Assembly: GCA_022616275.1 (NCBI GenBank)
Contig: JAKEFB010000100.1
Location: forward strand, 1-64,000
From: Chloroflexota bacterium
GTDB lineage: Bacteria > Chloroflexota > Anaerolineae > Promineifilales > Promineifilaceae
Reading direction: 5' to 3'
Length of the DNA stretch: 64,000 bases
The notes under the pieces are model-generated. The model was not told the DNA's origin, ran no database searches, and saw only the letters and a list, made by a program, of their open reading frames with translations. Each line of letters begins with the position of its first letter. Position 1 is the first letter of the stretch. Positions 16,625 through 25,027 of the stretch are shown here, piece after piece. The position numbers were made by a program, and so were the translations under genes.

Positions 16625-16838
16625 ATACTATAGCCTTTCCGTGCCTTTTGCCAAGCCACCTTATAGGATATAGTGTTTGCCGGTTACAAATCTGGAATCA
16701 AAGTGGGCCTAAAAGTGGGCCAATTTGTCGCGATGTCCATTATTTAGCTAAAAGGCGTTAGTTTAAGTATAACTCAAGCAACGATGCCCCGCCCCGGCAA
16801 CTCTCACGCGTAGCCTGGATATCGCCGTCCAGATAACT
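16625..16838. other. Intergenic region between response regulator and sugar operon
   Basis: 214 bp without a supported gene. It lies upstream of the response regulator (minus strand) and downstream of the lacI-type gene. TATAGT- and TATAGG-like words at about 16625-16675 may serve the regulator's promoter, but I cannot define one. No T-tailed hairpin is obvious. Confidence 0.3.
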
Positions 16839-17900
16839 TCAGGCCGAATCCCGGACCACCAGTTGGTAAGGCATCTCTTCGCGGCGCCCTTCCTCCGGCG
16901 CGGTCCCGTTCAGGCGGTCGAAGAGCATTTCGGCCGAGCGCTGGCCCAATTTGTCCTCAAATTGGGCGATGGTCGTCAGCGCCGGGCTGATGAGTTTAGC
17001 AATGGGGATGTCGTCAAAGCCGACGACAGCCACGTCGTCCGGCGCTTTAAGGCCGGCTTCTTTGATAGCTACCAGAGCGCCCACAGCCATCAAATCGCTG
17101 GCGGCAAAGACGGCCGTCGGCCGGGGCGACAGGGCCAGCAGCGCCCGCATACCCTGGTAGCCGCCTTCTTCCCTGAAGTCGCCGTCCTGGATCAGCTTTT
17201 CGTCAACGGCCAGGCCATATTCGGCCAGCGTCTGCCAGTAGCCGAGTTCGCGCTGCCGGCGAGGCGGCGTATCTTTTTGCCCGGCGATCAGGCCAATGCG
17301 CCGGTGACCCCGTTCAATCAGGTAGGAAACGGCGGCCCGCGCGGCCGCCACGTCGTTGACGTGGACGCTGTCGAGAGGAAAGCCCTCTACCTGCAACGGC
17401 ATGACGTTGGGCCCCTGGACCACGACCGGGATGTTGAGCCTGAGCAAGGGCAGAAAATCTTCGGCCGTCAGGTGCAGGGCCGTCATGATGATCCCGTCCA
17501 CCCGCCCTTGCTGCAGCAGGCGAAGCGAGGCGCGCTCTTTATGAGGGATGCGGTCGGTGTTGTATAAGATCAGATCGTAGCCGTGGCGCTCAACCACGTC
17601 TTGAATCCCTCTGGCAAAGACGGTATGGAAGGGGTTGGTAATGTCGGGAACGACGCAGGCAATGGTTTTCGTCTTGCGGGTGCGCAGGCTACGAGCCACT
17701 TTGTTGGGCATATAGCCCAGTTCCTCAATAGCGTCCAGGATGCGCTGGCGCGTTTCTGGCGGTACTGAGATATTGGAGTTGTCGTTCAGCACGTAAGAGA
17801 CCATCGCCTGAGAGACGCCGGCCAGCCGGGCGACATCGGCTTGCGTTGGTACTTTCTTAGGAGAACTCTTTTTCAAGTCGTTCACACTGTAACCTGTCAC
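16839..17900 (-). CDS. LacI family transcriptional regulator
   Basis: A 353-residue repressor. The N-terminal helix-turn-helix and hinge helix read QADVARLAGVSQAMVSYVLN and NKVARSLRTRKTKT, followed by a periplasmic-binding-protein-like effector domain (VVGFDDIPIAKLISPALTT). The start is GTG 17900, overlapping the SDR stop in a GTGA junction, so translation is probably coupled. It is the last gene of the minus-strand sugar operon. The multi-palindrome downstream of that operon's promoter has CG-centred half sites of the type LacI proteins bind, so autoregulation by a sugar-derived ligand is likely. Confidence 0.93.
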   Translation of the reverse strand: MTGYSVNDLKKSSPKKVPTQADVARLAGVSQAMVSYVLNDNSNISVPPETRQRILDAIEELGYMPNKVARSLRTRKTKTIACVVPDITNPFHTVFARGIQDVVERHGYDLILYNTDRIPHKERASLRLLQQGRVDGIIMTALHLTAEDFLPLLRLNIPVVVQGPNVMPLQVEGFPLDSVHVNDVAAARAAVSYLIERGHRRIGLIAGQKDTPPRRQRELGYWQTLAEYGLAVDEKLIQDGDFREEGGYQGMRALLALSPRPTAVFAASDLMAVGALVAIKEAGLKAPDDVAVVGFDDIPIAKLISPALTTIAQFEDKLGQRSAEMLFDRLNGTAPEEGRREEMPYQLVVRDSA

Positions 17901-18709
17901 TGACTGGCCGTGATGCCCCCATCAATATAGAGAACCTGGCCGGTAATGTAGTTGGCGGCCGGCGCGGCAAAGAACAGGGTCGCGCCCACAATGTCCTTCG
18001 GGTCGGCAATGCGCCCTAGCGGAATGCGTGACAACAGTTGGGCGCGGAATTCATCGTTCTCCATGACGTGGCGAATCATCTCGGTGTAGGTGAAAGTGGG
18101 GGCGATGCCGTTGACCGTAATGTGGTAGCGGGCCAGTTCCATAGCATGTTGTTTGACGAGCATCAACAAGCCGCCTTTGGTGCTGCTATAGGCTGAGTAG
18201 CCCCGGTCTCGCAGGCCGAGCTGGGAACGGACCGAGAGCAGATGTATTTGCTTACCGCCCTGCCCCCAGGCAACCTGGTGACGGGCCGCAGCCTGAGCCA
18301 GGAACATCGCCGCTTTTAAATTGACAGCGTACACTTCGTCAAAGGCCTCCTCCGTCACCTCCAGCAGTGGTTCTTCCCGCTGCACCCCCACGCAGTTGAC
18401 CAGTATATCGAGACGGCCGTATTGGTCCACTACAAAGCCGGCCGATTCGCGGATCTCGGCCACCGATTTGACGTCTACGGCGACGGCCGTGGCCTCATAC
18501 CCGGCCTCTTGCAGCCGGCCGGCCAGCGCCTCAGCCCTGGCCAGGGAACGGCCGGAGATGACCACCCTGGCCCCGTGTAGCGCCAGCCCCCAGGCCAGTG
18601 ATTCTCCAATGCCGCCATATCCGCCGGGCAGATAGGCCACTTTACCGGTCAGGTCGAAGAGATTGGCCAGTTCGGTAGAAAAGTTAATGCGTGGAGTAAT
18701 CTGTTCCAT
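17897..18709 (-). CDS. Short-chain dehydrogenase/reductase, gluconate 5-dehydrogenase-like
   Basis: A 270-residue cytosolic NAD(P)-dependent SDR. The nucleotide-binding glycine motif is PGGYGGIGE, slightly unusual in starting with Pro; NCVGVQ replaces NNAG, and the catalytic pair is in YSAYSSTKGG. The CVGVQREEPLLE region resembles gluconate/sorbose-type sugar dehydrogenases. It sits in one operon with a CUT1 transporter and its LacI regulator, so it probably oxidises or reduces the imported sugar or sugar acid. The start overlaps the permease stop (TAATG). Confidence 0.87.
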   Translation of the reverse strand: MEQITPRINFSTELANLFDLTGKVAYLPGGYGGIGESLAWGLALHGARVVISGRSLARAEALAGRLQEAGYEATAVAVDVKSVAEIRESAGFVVDQYGRLDILVNCVGVQREEPLLEVTEEAFDEVYAVNLKAAMFLAQAAARHQVAWGQGGKQIHLLSVRSQLGLRDRGYSAYSSTKGGLLMLVKQHAMELARYHITVNGIAPTFTYTEMIRHVMENDEFRAQLLSRIPLGRIADPKDIVGATLFFAAPAANYITGQVLYIDGGITASQ

Positions 18710-19581
18710 TAGAAGCCTGCCAGCGCCCCTTCGCTGATGCCCTTGACGTAGTAACGTTGCAAGACGATGAAGACAATCAACGTTGGGATCATAGCCAGTA
18801 GAATAACGGCGCTTAAAATGCCGAAGGCAAACGATTGCCCTTCGTCGGCCAGGATGCGTAAGCCGACGTTGATGTTGGCGATGATCGGATTTTTAGCCAG
18901 GGTAGCTGCCAGCAAAACCTCGTTCCAGACCTGGATGAAGGTCAACAAGACAACGGTGGCCAGGCCGCCTTTGGCCATTGGCAGGTAGACACGCCAGAAG
19001 ACAAAAAACTCGCTGGCCCCATCAATGCGGGCTGCCTCGCCCAGTTCCCGGGGAAGACCCGTAAAAGAGCCGCGCATAATCCAGATAGCGAACGGTAGAA
19101 AGAGGCCAATGTAAGGCAGGATCAGGCCCAGGCGCGTGTTCCAGATGCCCAGGCGAAACTCGAACATTAATAACGGGACTAATAAAATCACCCAGGGCAC
19201 CGACAATAGCAGCAGCACGGCGCTGATCATCGCTTGCGATCCCCTCGGTCGGAGCATGCCCAGCGCGTAGCCGGCCATCGAGCCAAATAAGACGACGACG
19301 CCAATGGTAGCGGCCGAATAAACCAGGGTGTTGAAAACGTAGCTGGGCAACTGGTCGCCTTTGCTAATTACCTTGCGGAAATGTTCCAGGGTTGGTTGAT
19401 CCGGCAAGAAATGCTGGCTGACGGCGTAAATTTCCGTATTGGGCTTGATGGCGGTGACGATGACCCACAAGAAGGGGGCCACGGTAAGGCCGCACAACAC
19501 TGCCAGCGCCACAATGAGGCTTAGCTGGTAACGGCCGGATTTGGTCGCCAACAACTTCGGCCAACGTCTATTAAGCGTCAT
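18709..19581 (-). CDS. CUT1 sugar ABC transporter permease (MalG-like)
   Basis: About 290 residues with six predicted helices and the EAA loop ELGEAARIDGASEFFVFWRV that contacts the ATPase. MalG-type proteins carry a short N-terminus and end just after the last helix, as here. ATG 19581 follows GGCGGT and overlaps the upstream permease by 11 bp. No ATPase gene is in the operon, so a shared MsmK/UgpC-type ATPase encoded elsewhere must energise it. Confidence 0.92.
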   Translation of the reverse strand: MTLNRRWPKLLATKSGRYQLSLIVALAVLCGLTVAPFLWVIVTAIKPNTEIYAVSQHFLPDQPTLEHFRKVISKGDQLPSYVFNTLVYSAATIGVVVLFGSMAGYALGMLRPRGSQAMISAVLLLLSVPWVILLVPLLMFEFRLGIWNTRLGLILPYIGLFLPFAIWIMRGSFTGLPRELGEAARIDGASEFFVFWRVYLPMAKGGLATVVLLTFIQVWNEVLLAATLAKNPIIANINVGLRILADEGQSFAFGILSAVILLAMIPTLIVFIVLQRYYVKGISEGALAGF

Positions 19582-20518
19582 CTTTACCGCCGCGAAAAGC
19601 AACCGCCGTCATAATGGCCAGAATCACGACAATAAGCGTAAATATCCAGCCGACGGTTGTGCTGTAGTCAAGCTTGTTGGAGTTAATTTTCTCAAAGGCT
19701 AAATAGTAGAGCGATTTGCTCTGGCCGGCCGGGCCGCCACCGGTGATGACGTAAATAGGGACAAAGATCTTTAAGGCGAAGATCATCTGGTACGTGGTGA
19801 CGACCATCAGGGTATTGCGTAACTGCGGCAAGGTGATGTGGCGGAATTCCTGGAGGTGAGTGGCTCCATCCACGCGAGCCGCATCGTATAACTCGGTGGG
19901 AATGGCCAGCAGACCGGCCAGGATCAATATCCACGGGCCAAAGCCCCACAGCGTAACGGCTATCAGAGCGCTAAAGACAGTCTGAGGATCGGAAAACCAG
20001 TTTCGCGCCAATTCCGGCGCGCCGAGCGCGTTGCGGAGCAGGTAGTTGACGATGCCGTTGGCCGGGTCCAGGACCCATTGGAACATTAGAAAGCCCATGG
20101 TGATCGGTACCACCGTCGGCAGGAACAAGAGGCTGCGAAAAAAAGTGATCCCCACCCGGATTTGCTGCAACAAGACACTGACCAGGAGCGCCAGGCCCAC
20201 GCTCAAGGGCACGTACACGGCCGTAAACTTTAAGGTAAACCCTAGCGCCGAACGAAAAGCCGGATCCCCCCAAACCTTCTGGTAATTGCCCAACCCGGCT
20301 GCAAACCAGCGCTGTTCGCGGACTGTAAATTCGGAAAATGTCAGGAAAAAAGAGTAGACAATCGGATAAGCGATGAATAGGATGATCATGACGGCCGACG
20401 GCAATAGGAGTAAGAGGGCAAACCGCTCTTGGCGGCGTCTCAAATCCCACAGTCGTGCTCTTTGCTTCACCACGCTTCCGATTGGACTGCCTACACGACT
20501 CGTTGCCATTTGATTCAT
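19571..20518 (-). CDS. CUT1 sugar ABC transporter permease (MalF/UgpA-like)
   Basis: About 315 residues, six predicted helices, with the EAA loop ELYDAARVDGATHLQEFRHI. The N-terminal extension before the first helix is typical of the MalF partner. ATG 20518 is chosen because GGGGAGG precedes it; 19 further in-frame codons upstream lack support. It pairs with the MalG-like protein. A strong hairpin separates it from the binding-protein gene. Confidence 0.92.
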   Translation of the reverse strand: MNQMATSRVGSPIGSVVKQRARLWDLRRRQERFALLLLLPSAVMIILFIAYPIVYSFFLTFSEFTVREQRWFAAGLGNYQKVWGDPAFRSALGFTLKFTAVYVPLSVGLALLVSVLLQQIRVGITFFRSLLFLPTVVPITMGFLMFQWVLDPANGIVNYLLRNALGAPELARNWFSDPQTVFSALIAVTLWGFGPWILILAGLLAIPTELYDAARVDGATHLQEFRHITLPQLRNTLMVVTTYQMIFALKIFVPIYVITGGGPAGQSKSLYYLAFEKINSNKLDYSTTVGWIFTLIVVILAIMTAVAFRGGKDDA

Positions 20519-20553
20519 GATCACGCCTCCCCAAAGAAAACAGCACTCCAGGT

Positions 20554-20587
20554 GGCGCCAGGCACTGTTTTTCAAGTGCCTGGCGCC
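20554..20587. repeat. Stem-loop between binding-protein and permease genes
   Basis: GGCGCCAGGCACT (20554-20566) and AGTGCCTGGCGCC (20575-20587) form a perfect 13-bp stem with an 8-nt loop. It follows the binding-protein stop in the direction of transcription and lacks a clear T-run. Such hairpins can protect the upstream message so that the binding protein is made in excess. Confidence 0.8.
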
Positions 20588-20610
20588 TGAACGTGAATAT
20601 TATCTCGCTT

Positions 20611-22038
20611 TTATTGGCCGGGGAGGGTCAAATCGGCCTCATTATCCTGGAATTCTACCAGAGCAGTGATCATCTCGTCCAAGGACTGGGCGCCGGTGAG
20701 GTAGAGCTGCAACTGGTCAACGTAAGCCTGGCGGAGGGCCTGGCTGTCCCGGAATTGCCACTGGGGCATAGCCGGACCAGAGAGGGACTGGCGAACCTGG
20801 GCGAAATTGGGATCGTTTTGATCCAGGGCGTCGTAGTTGGCCCACAAGGTGGGCATTTTGCCGAAGTTTTCGGCCGACCATGTCTGGGCGAATTCGCTCA
20901 AGATCGCTTCTCTGGCAAAGGCGCGGGCCAGCTCAGAATTGGCCGCCACCCGGGGGATGTAAATTTGGTGGGAGAAAGCCAGCGTGCCGCCATCGCCGGG
21001 ATAGGCAAACATCTGGACCACGTTTTGGCCCAGGACGGCATTGGCCTCGGTTGAGCGCGAGTTGGAAGCGTTGATCATGGCAATCTGGGCCGCCTTCAAG
21101 CCGTTGCGAGCGCCGTTGTTGTCGGTGAAGGTCAAGGTGCCGCCGCAACCCTGGTCAATAATTTGCTTCTGAAATTCAATCCAGTCGCGGCCGGCCTGGC
21201 TGTCCCAGTTGATTTTACCGTCGTCGGTGAGATACGTTCCTTCGGCGGCAATAACGGCCGCCATCCACGTATCCGGGGCAAAGTTGATGCCGTATTCCAT
21301 TTCCAGGCCGGTAATGGCCTGGCCCTCAACGGTCAGTTCGGCCAAGCGGCAGGCGTAGTCGGCAATCTCTTCGTAGGTGGCCGGCATAATTGGCGTTCCG
21401 TCGTCGCTGACGGCGCCAATCTCCGCCAGGTAATTGACGTTGGCCTGGAAATTCATCGTTTCGCCCAATCCGGGTAGCGTCGGATAGTTGCTGCCGGCCG
21501 GGCCGGGGACGTACGCGCCGCTTAAGAAGGCGTCAATCCATTTATCTGGCGCCAACTCGTCCGTCATCATGTCATCCCAGGGCAGCAACTGGTCGTCAAT
21601 CATCGCCGGGGCGATCTGGCCAGGCAAACCGCCAAAGTAGAGATCGGCCGTAGACTTCCCCGTCTGTTCCCACTCCAGGAAGATAGTCAGGTAATTAGCC
21701 CCCAGCCCCTCGTGGGTCAGGAGGTTCACCGTGACGCCAGGGTGGGCCTCTTGAAAGCGGGCAATGATCTCTTCCATGTTATACTTTTCGACCATCCAGC
21801 TCTCGACCGAAACGGCCATCGTGCCGGATAGCTCCGCTGCAGTTTCTTCCGCGGGTTCTTCCGCGGCCGGTTCTTCTGCAGTCTCCCCTTCCCCTTCAGC
21901 CGGTTCTTCGGCTGCGGCCGGCTCTTCGGCCGCCACTTCTGGTCCCGTAGAGCTGGCACCCTGGCCGGCGCAGGCAACCAGCAAGCTCAAAGCAACCAGG
22001 ATCAGCAAAGCTCGGAAAAGTTGATTTACCAATTTCAT
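20611..22038 (-). CDS. Extracellular sugar-binding lipoprotein of CUT1 ABC transporter
   Basis: A 475-residue solute-binding protein. The signal peptide ends in a lipobox, SLLVAC, so the mature protein is anchored through Cys23. Next comes an acidic Glu/Pro/Ala linker (repeats of AEEPAEE) of about 45 residues, then a bacterial SBP family 1 fold (TADLYFGGLPGQIAP, NDDF-like loops, LYLTGAQSLDEM). It is the first gene of the operon and is preceded by a consensus-like promoter and a 38-bp palindrome. The sugar is not predictable from sequence. Confidence 0.92.
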   Translation of the reverse strand: MKLVNQLFRALLILVALSLLVACAGQGASSTGPEVAAEEPAAAEEPAEGEGETAEEPAAEEPAEETAAELSGTMAVSVESWMVEKYNMEEIIARFQEAHPGVTVNLLTHEGLGANYLTIFLEWEQTGKSTADLYFGGLPGQIAPAMIDDQLLPWDDMMTDELAPDKWIDAFLSGAYVPGPAGSNYPTLPGLGETMNFQANVNYLAEIGAVSDDGTPIMPATYEEIADYACRLAELTVEGQAITGLEMEYGINFAPDTWMAAVIAAEGTYLTDDGKINWDSQAGRDWIEFQKQIIDQGCGGTLTFTDNNGARNGLKAAQIAMINASNSRSTEANAVLGQNVVQMFAYPGDGGTLAFSHQIYIPRVAANSELARAFAREAILSEFAQTWSAENFGKMPTLWANYDALDQNDPNFAQVRQSLSGPAMPQWQFRDSQALRQAYVDQLQLYLTGAQSLDEMITALVEFQDNEADLTLPGQ

Positions 22039-22083
22039 CTGAGGGCCTCCTTTTTACAGAACTTAACCATCCATCTCTGCTTC

Positions 22084-22121
22084 TTATACGTATAAGTGAT
22101 TCGAATCACTTATACGTATAA
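22084..22121. promoter_or_regulatory. 38-bp perfect palindrome, candidate multi-site operator
   Basis: Two 19-bp arms (22084-22102 and 22103-22121) are exact reverse complements. The element contains TTATACGTATAA at each end and AGTGATTCGAATCACT in the centre, each itself a palindrome with a central CG. The three CG centres are exactly 13 bp apart. It lies immediately downstream of the predicted start point of the sugar operon, a classic repressor position. Confidence 0.85.
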
Positions 22122-22129
22122 ATGAAAAC

Positions 22130-22158
22130 AGAATAAAGGAAAACCGTGGATTTGTCAA
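22130..22158 (-). promoter_or_regulatory. Promoter of the minus-strand sugar operon
   Basis: TTGACA (22158-22153) and TATTCT (22135-22130) on the minus strand are separated by 17 bp. Transcription should start near 22123, just ahead of the palindrome at 22084-22121. Confidence 0.75.
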
Positions 22159-22165
22159 GACAGGA

Positions 22166-22193
22166 TTGATTTTTCCTTATTTTGAAATATAAT
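22166..22193 (+). promoter_or_regulatory. Promoter of the ArsR-type regulator gene
   Basis: TTGATT (22166-22171) and a consensus TATAAT (22188-22193) with a 16-bp spacer point rightward, giving a leader of about 65 nt before the ATG at 22266. It is divergent from the sugar operon promoter across the palindrome region. Confidence 0.65.
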
Positions 22194-22265
22194 ATGTTGC
22201 ATCGAAACATAAAAACATATTTCTTTCTTGGACCTCCTGGTGATTGTTTAGGAAGGACGTGGTGT

Positions 22266-23258
22266 ATGGACAGTCCCACCACCCCGCCGGAAGCTCCAAC
22301 CGGCCGTGTGCTGAACTTAACGCCTAAAGATGTTAACCTGGGAATGCTGGCCGCGGTCACCAAAGCGCTTGGCTCTGACAAGCGGCTGGCTATCCTACAT
22401 CTTCTCGGCGCCAACACCTGTAGCGTCCTGGAAATCGCCGAAACCCTCGACATTCCCCAATCTACCGCCACCTTACACATCAACATCCTGGAAAAAGCCG
22501 GCCTGATCAAGACCGATCTCCAGCCGGCGAAACGCGGCTTGCAGCGGGTCTGCGCCCGGCTCTACGACCAGGTGGTCATTCAGCTTCCCACGGAACGCAC
22601 CAGCGAAGAAACGGCCGTGGAGGTCTCTATGCCCATTGGCGCTTTCGTGGACGTCGAGGTAGCCCCGACGTGCGGCCTGGCCAGCGAAAGTGGCATCATT
22701 GGCCACCTGGACGACCCGGCCGCTTTTTACGAGCCGGAGCGTATCCAGGCCCAACTGCTCTGGTTCCGGCGTGGTTACGTGGAGTACCGTTTCCCCAATC
22801 GCCTGCCCCCTGACGCCATAGTGGACAGCCTGGAAGTCAGCTTTGAAATTTGCTCCGAAGCGCCGTTGCACCATTCCGACTGGCCTTCCGACGTTACGGT
22901 GTGGATTAACGGCCGGGAAGTCGGCGCCTGGACCAGTCCGGCCGATTTTGGCGGCGAGCGGGGCGCGTTGACCCCGGCCTGGTGGGACAATAGTAACTCC
23001 CAGTATGGCCTGCTGAAAGTGTGGAAGCTGACTGCTCAGGGCAGCTTTGTGGATGGCAGACACGTTTCTAACGTCACCCTGGACGACCTGGGTCTGGCGG
23101 CCGGCGCTTTTATCCGGGTCCGTATCGGCGTTAAGGAAGACGCGCGTAACGTCGGGGGGCTGAACCTGTTTGGCAGCAAGTTCGGCAACTACGCCCAAGA
23201 TATTGTCCTGAAGCAGCGCTTTCAGCGCAGTGGCAACAGCCGCGCCACTCAGAAATGA
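22266..23258 (+). CDS. ArsR-type helix-turn-helix regulator with large C-terminal sensor domain
   Basis: About 330 residues. Residues about 15-105 form a winged helix (LGSDKRLAILHLLGAN, EIAETLDIPQSTATLHINIL, LEKAGLIKTDLQPAKRG). Metal-binding Cys of classic ArsR proteins are absent. The C-terminal 220 residues are beta-rich (ADIV-like strands, VTVWINGREVGAWTSPADFG) and resemble carbohydrate-sensing effector domains attached to HTH proteins in sugar loci. ATG 22266 follows AGGAAGGA. It lies between two sugar operons and probably controls one or both. Confidence 0.82.
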   Translation: MDSPTTPPEAPTGRVLNLTPKDVNLGMLAAVTKALGSDKRLAILHLLGANTCSVLEIAETLDIPQSTATLHINILEKAGLIKTDLQPAKRGLQRVCARLYDQVVIQLPTERTSEETAVEVSMPIGAFVDVEVAPTCGLASESGIIGHLDDPAAFYEPERIQAQLLWFRRGYVEYRFPNRLPPDAIVDSLEVSFEICSEAPLHHSDWPSDVTVWINGREVGAWTSPADFGGERGALTPAWWDNSNSQYGLLKVWKLTAQGSFVDGRHVSNVTLDDLGLAAGAFIRVRIGVKEDARNVGGLNLFGSKFGNYAQDIVLKQRFQRSGNSRATQK

Positions 23259-23288
23259 AAAAGACTCAGTAGATCCAGAATCAGCTCG

Positions 23289-23338
23289 CCGGGGATTGAC
23301 AAATCCCCGGCTTTAACCCGGATTTGTCAATCCGGGTT
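23289..23338. repeat. Twin hairpins with complementary loops
   Basis: Hairpin 1 pairs CCGGGGATT (23289-23297) with AATCCCCGG (23302-23310) around the loop GACA. Hairpin 2 pairs AACCCGGATT (23315-23324) with AATCCGGGTT (23329-23338) around TGTC. The loops are complementary, so kissing or a switch to one long stem is possible. It lies between the regulator gene and the second sugar operon. Confidence 0.7.
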
Positions 23339-23355
23339 GAGCAAAATTGGATGAA

Positions 23356-23376
23356 AGCTGATAGCTGATAGCTAAA
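23356..23376. repeat. Heptamer array AGCTGAT
   Basis: Two copies of AGCTGAT and a degenerate third (AGCTAAA) lie just before AAGGAGGTGA at 23377-23386. That is a perfect anti-Shine-Dalgarno complement, yet no start codon sits at a proper distance; the real site of the next gene is AGGAGGA at 23447-23453. Confidence 0.5.
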
Positions 23377-23461
23377 AAGGAGGTGACCCAATCAAAAAGC
23401 CTTAACTCTCGGCAACGGTTTGTTTTTCCCTGGTTGAACTACGGTTAGGAGGAGATTGAAA

Positions 23462-24943
23462 ATGAAACAGTTTAGTCGTTCCCTCTTTGTCTTACTGTTC
23501 ATCCTGGTTTTTACCCTCGCCGCCTGTGGCGGCGGTGCAACCCAGGATACGCCCGAGGCCACAGAAGCCCCTGGGGCAAACGAAGCGCCGGACGAGCCAG
23601 AAACGGATAGTGAAACCGATACAGAACCTTCTGGGGAGCCAATACACCTGAGCTTTGTTGGCTGGGGCGGGCCGGAGGAGCAGGAAGTCTTCCAGCAACT
23701 CGTCGAAACGTTCAACGCTAACAACCCCGACATTGTCATCGAATACACACCCATGCCCGACGATTACGTCACCAAGCTCAAGACAATGGTCGCCGGCGGC
23801 ACGCCGCCCGACATTGCCTACATTCCCGATGGGGACTTTTCCTTCTTCGTCACGGCCGGCGGGTTGGTCAGCCTCCAAGAGTTCGTGGACACTAGCGAGG
23901 TGATTGACCCGGACAACATCTGGCCGTCGGCCCTCGGCCGCTATCGTTACGACGCGGAGACCAAGACCATCGGCAGCGGGGACATTTATGCCCTGCCCAA
24001 GGATATAGGCCCAACGGTCCTCTACATCAATAAAGACCTCTTCGAGGCGGCCGGCGTTCCCCTGCCCAGCACCACCGAGCCGCTCACCTGGGATGAGGTC
24101 GTCGAAATCGGCCAGCAGATTACCGTGGACGCCAACGGCAACCACCCCGGCGACGAAGGCTTTGACATTAACACCGTAGAGGTCTTCGGCGTCGGTGACC
24201 TGTGGTTTGAAGACATCGTCTACGGCAACGGCGGGCAGATCGTCTCTGACGACGGCCGGACCTTTGTCGCCGACATGCCCGAAACCATCGAAGCTGTGCA
24301 GTTCCTCTCCGATTTGAACCATGTCCATCAGGTCCGCCCCACCTCGCAGCAGGTCGCTTCCCAGTCATATGGCCAGTTGTTTGAGACTGGCAAACTGGCC
24401 ATGACCACCTGCGGCCGGTGGTGTGTCACCGGTTACCGCGACACGCTCTCCTTCGATTGGGACGCGATCCCCAACCCCGTTGGGCCGAGCGGTAAGATTT
24501 ATGCTGCCGACGACAATTGTAGCTTTGGCGGCTGGTCTGGTTCAGTGGGCCTGGCCATCATCGCTGGTTCCAACGGCGCCGAAAATCCCGAAGCAGCCTA
24601 CCGCTTCATCGAGTTTATTGCCGGCCCCGAAGGGCAGACTGAACAGGCCGCTCTCGGCTTCCAGATCCCCAACCAGATTGACCTGGCCAACAGCGACATC
24701 TTCCTGCAGCCGGACCAGAAGCCGGAAAACGCCGAGGTATTCATTGAAGCCGCCCGTTGCGAGCATCCCGGCCCGTGGACACGCACCCCGCTCTACGGCC
24801 AGTGGTTCGACGACAACTGGTGGCAGGGTGTCTGGCCAGAAGTGGTGGTAGACGGCGTCAAAACGGCCGAGGAAGCCATTACCGAACGCAAAGCTGCCTT
24901 CCAGGCTGGCCTGGACGAAGCCTGGGCGAGTATTGAAGAGTAA
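23462..24943 (+). CDS. Extracellular sugar-binding lipoprotein, second CUT1 system
   Basis: About 493 residues with a signal peptide ending in lipobox TLAAC, a Glu/Pro/Thr-rich linker, then an SBP family 1 fold (LSFVGWGGPEEQEVFQQLVE, GGTPPDIAYIPDG, YALPKDIGPTVLYINKDLF). ATG 23462 follows AGGAGGA. It heads a rightward operon with two permeases and then catabolic enzymes including GH43 enzymes, so xylo- or arabino-oligosaccharides are plausible ligands; this is inference from context. Confidence 0.93.
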   Translation: MKQFSRSLFVLLFILVFTLAACGGGATQDTPEATEAPGANEAPDEPETDSETDTEPSGEPIHLSFVGWGGPEEQEVFQQLVETFNANNPDIVIEYTPMPDDYVTKLKTMVAGGTPPDIAYIPDGDFSFFVTAGGLVSLQEFVDTSEVIDPDNIWPSALGRYRYDAETKTIGSGDIYALPKDIGPTVLYINKDLFEAAGVPLPSTTEPLTWDEVVEIGQQITVDANGNHPGDEGFDINTVEVFGVGDLWFEDIVYGNGGQIVSDDGRTFVADMPETIEAVQFLSDLNHVHQVRPTSQQVASQSYGQLFETGKLAMTTCGRWCVTGYRDTLSFDWDAIPNPVGPSGKIYAADDNCSFGGWSGSVGLAIIAGSNGAENPEAAYRFIEFIAGPEGQTEQAALGFQIPNQIDLANSDIFLQPDQKPENAEVFIEAARCEHPGPWTRTPLYGQWFDDNWWQGVWPEVVVDGVKTAEEAITERKAAFQAGLDEAWASIEE

Positions 24944-24945
24944 TT

Positions 24946-25009
24946 GGAGATTGGAGATAGGAGATTAGAGATTAGGGAGAAGGGAAGCAATCTCCAATCT
25001 CTAATCTCC
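24946..25009. repeat. Inverted heptamer arrays forming a hairpin between SBP and permease genes
   Basis: Four heptamers (GGAGATT, GGAGATA, GGAGATT, AGAGATT; 24946-24973) face three inverted copies (AATCTCC, AATCTCT, AATCTCC; 24989-25009). GGAGATTAGAGATT (24960-24973) pairs perfectly with 24996-25009. As in the first sugar operon, a strong stem-loop follows the binding-protein gene. Confidence 0.85.
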
Positions 25010-25027
25010 CTCCTTGTGGAGGTGGTT

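Noticed and set aside
16863..17567. 234-codon plus-strand frame opposite the LacI-type gene
   Set aside because: The LacI protein is complete on the minus strand; the plus frame has no family features.
22473..23198. 241-codon minus-strand frame within the ArsR-type regulator gene
   Set aside because: Shadow of the regulator; no motifs, and codon-position bias fits the plus strand.
23377..23386. Perfect Shine-Dalgarno AAGGAGGTGA as start signal of a gene
   Set aside because: No start codon lies at a proper distance, and the binding-protein gene has its own site at 23447-23453. The sequence may be part of the repeat neighbourhood.
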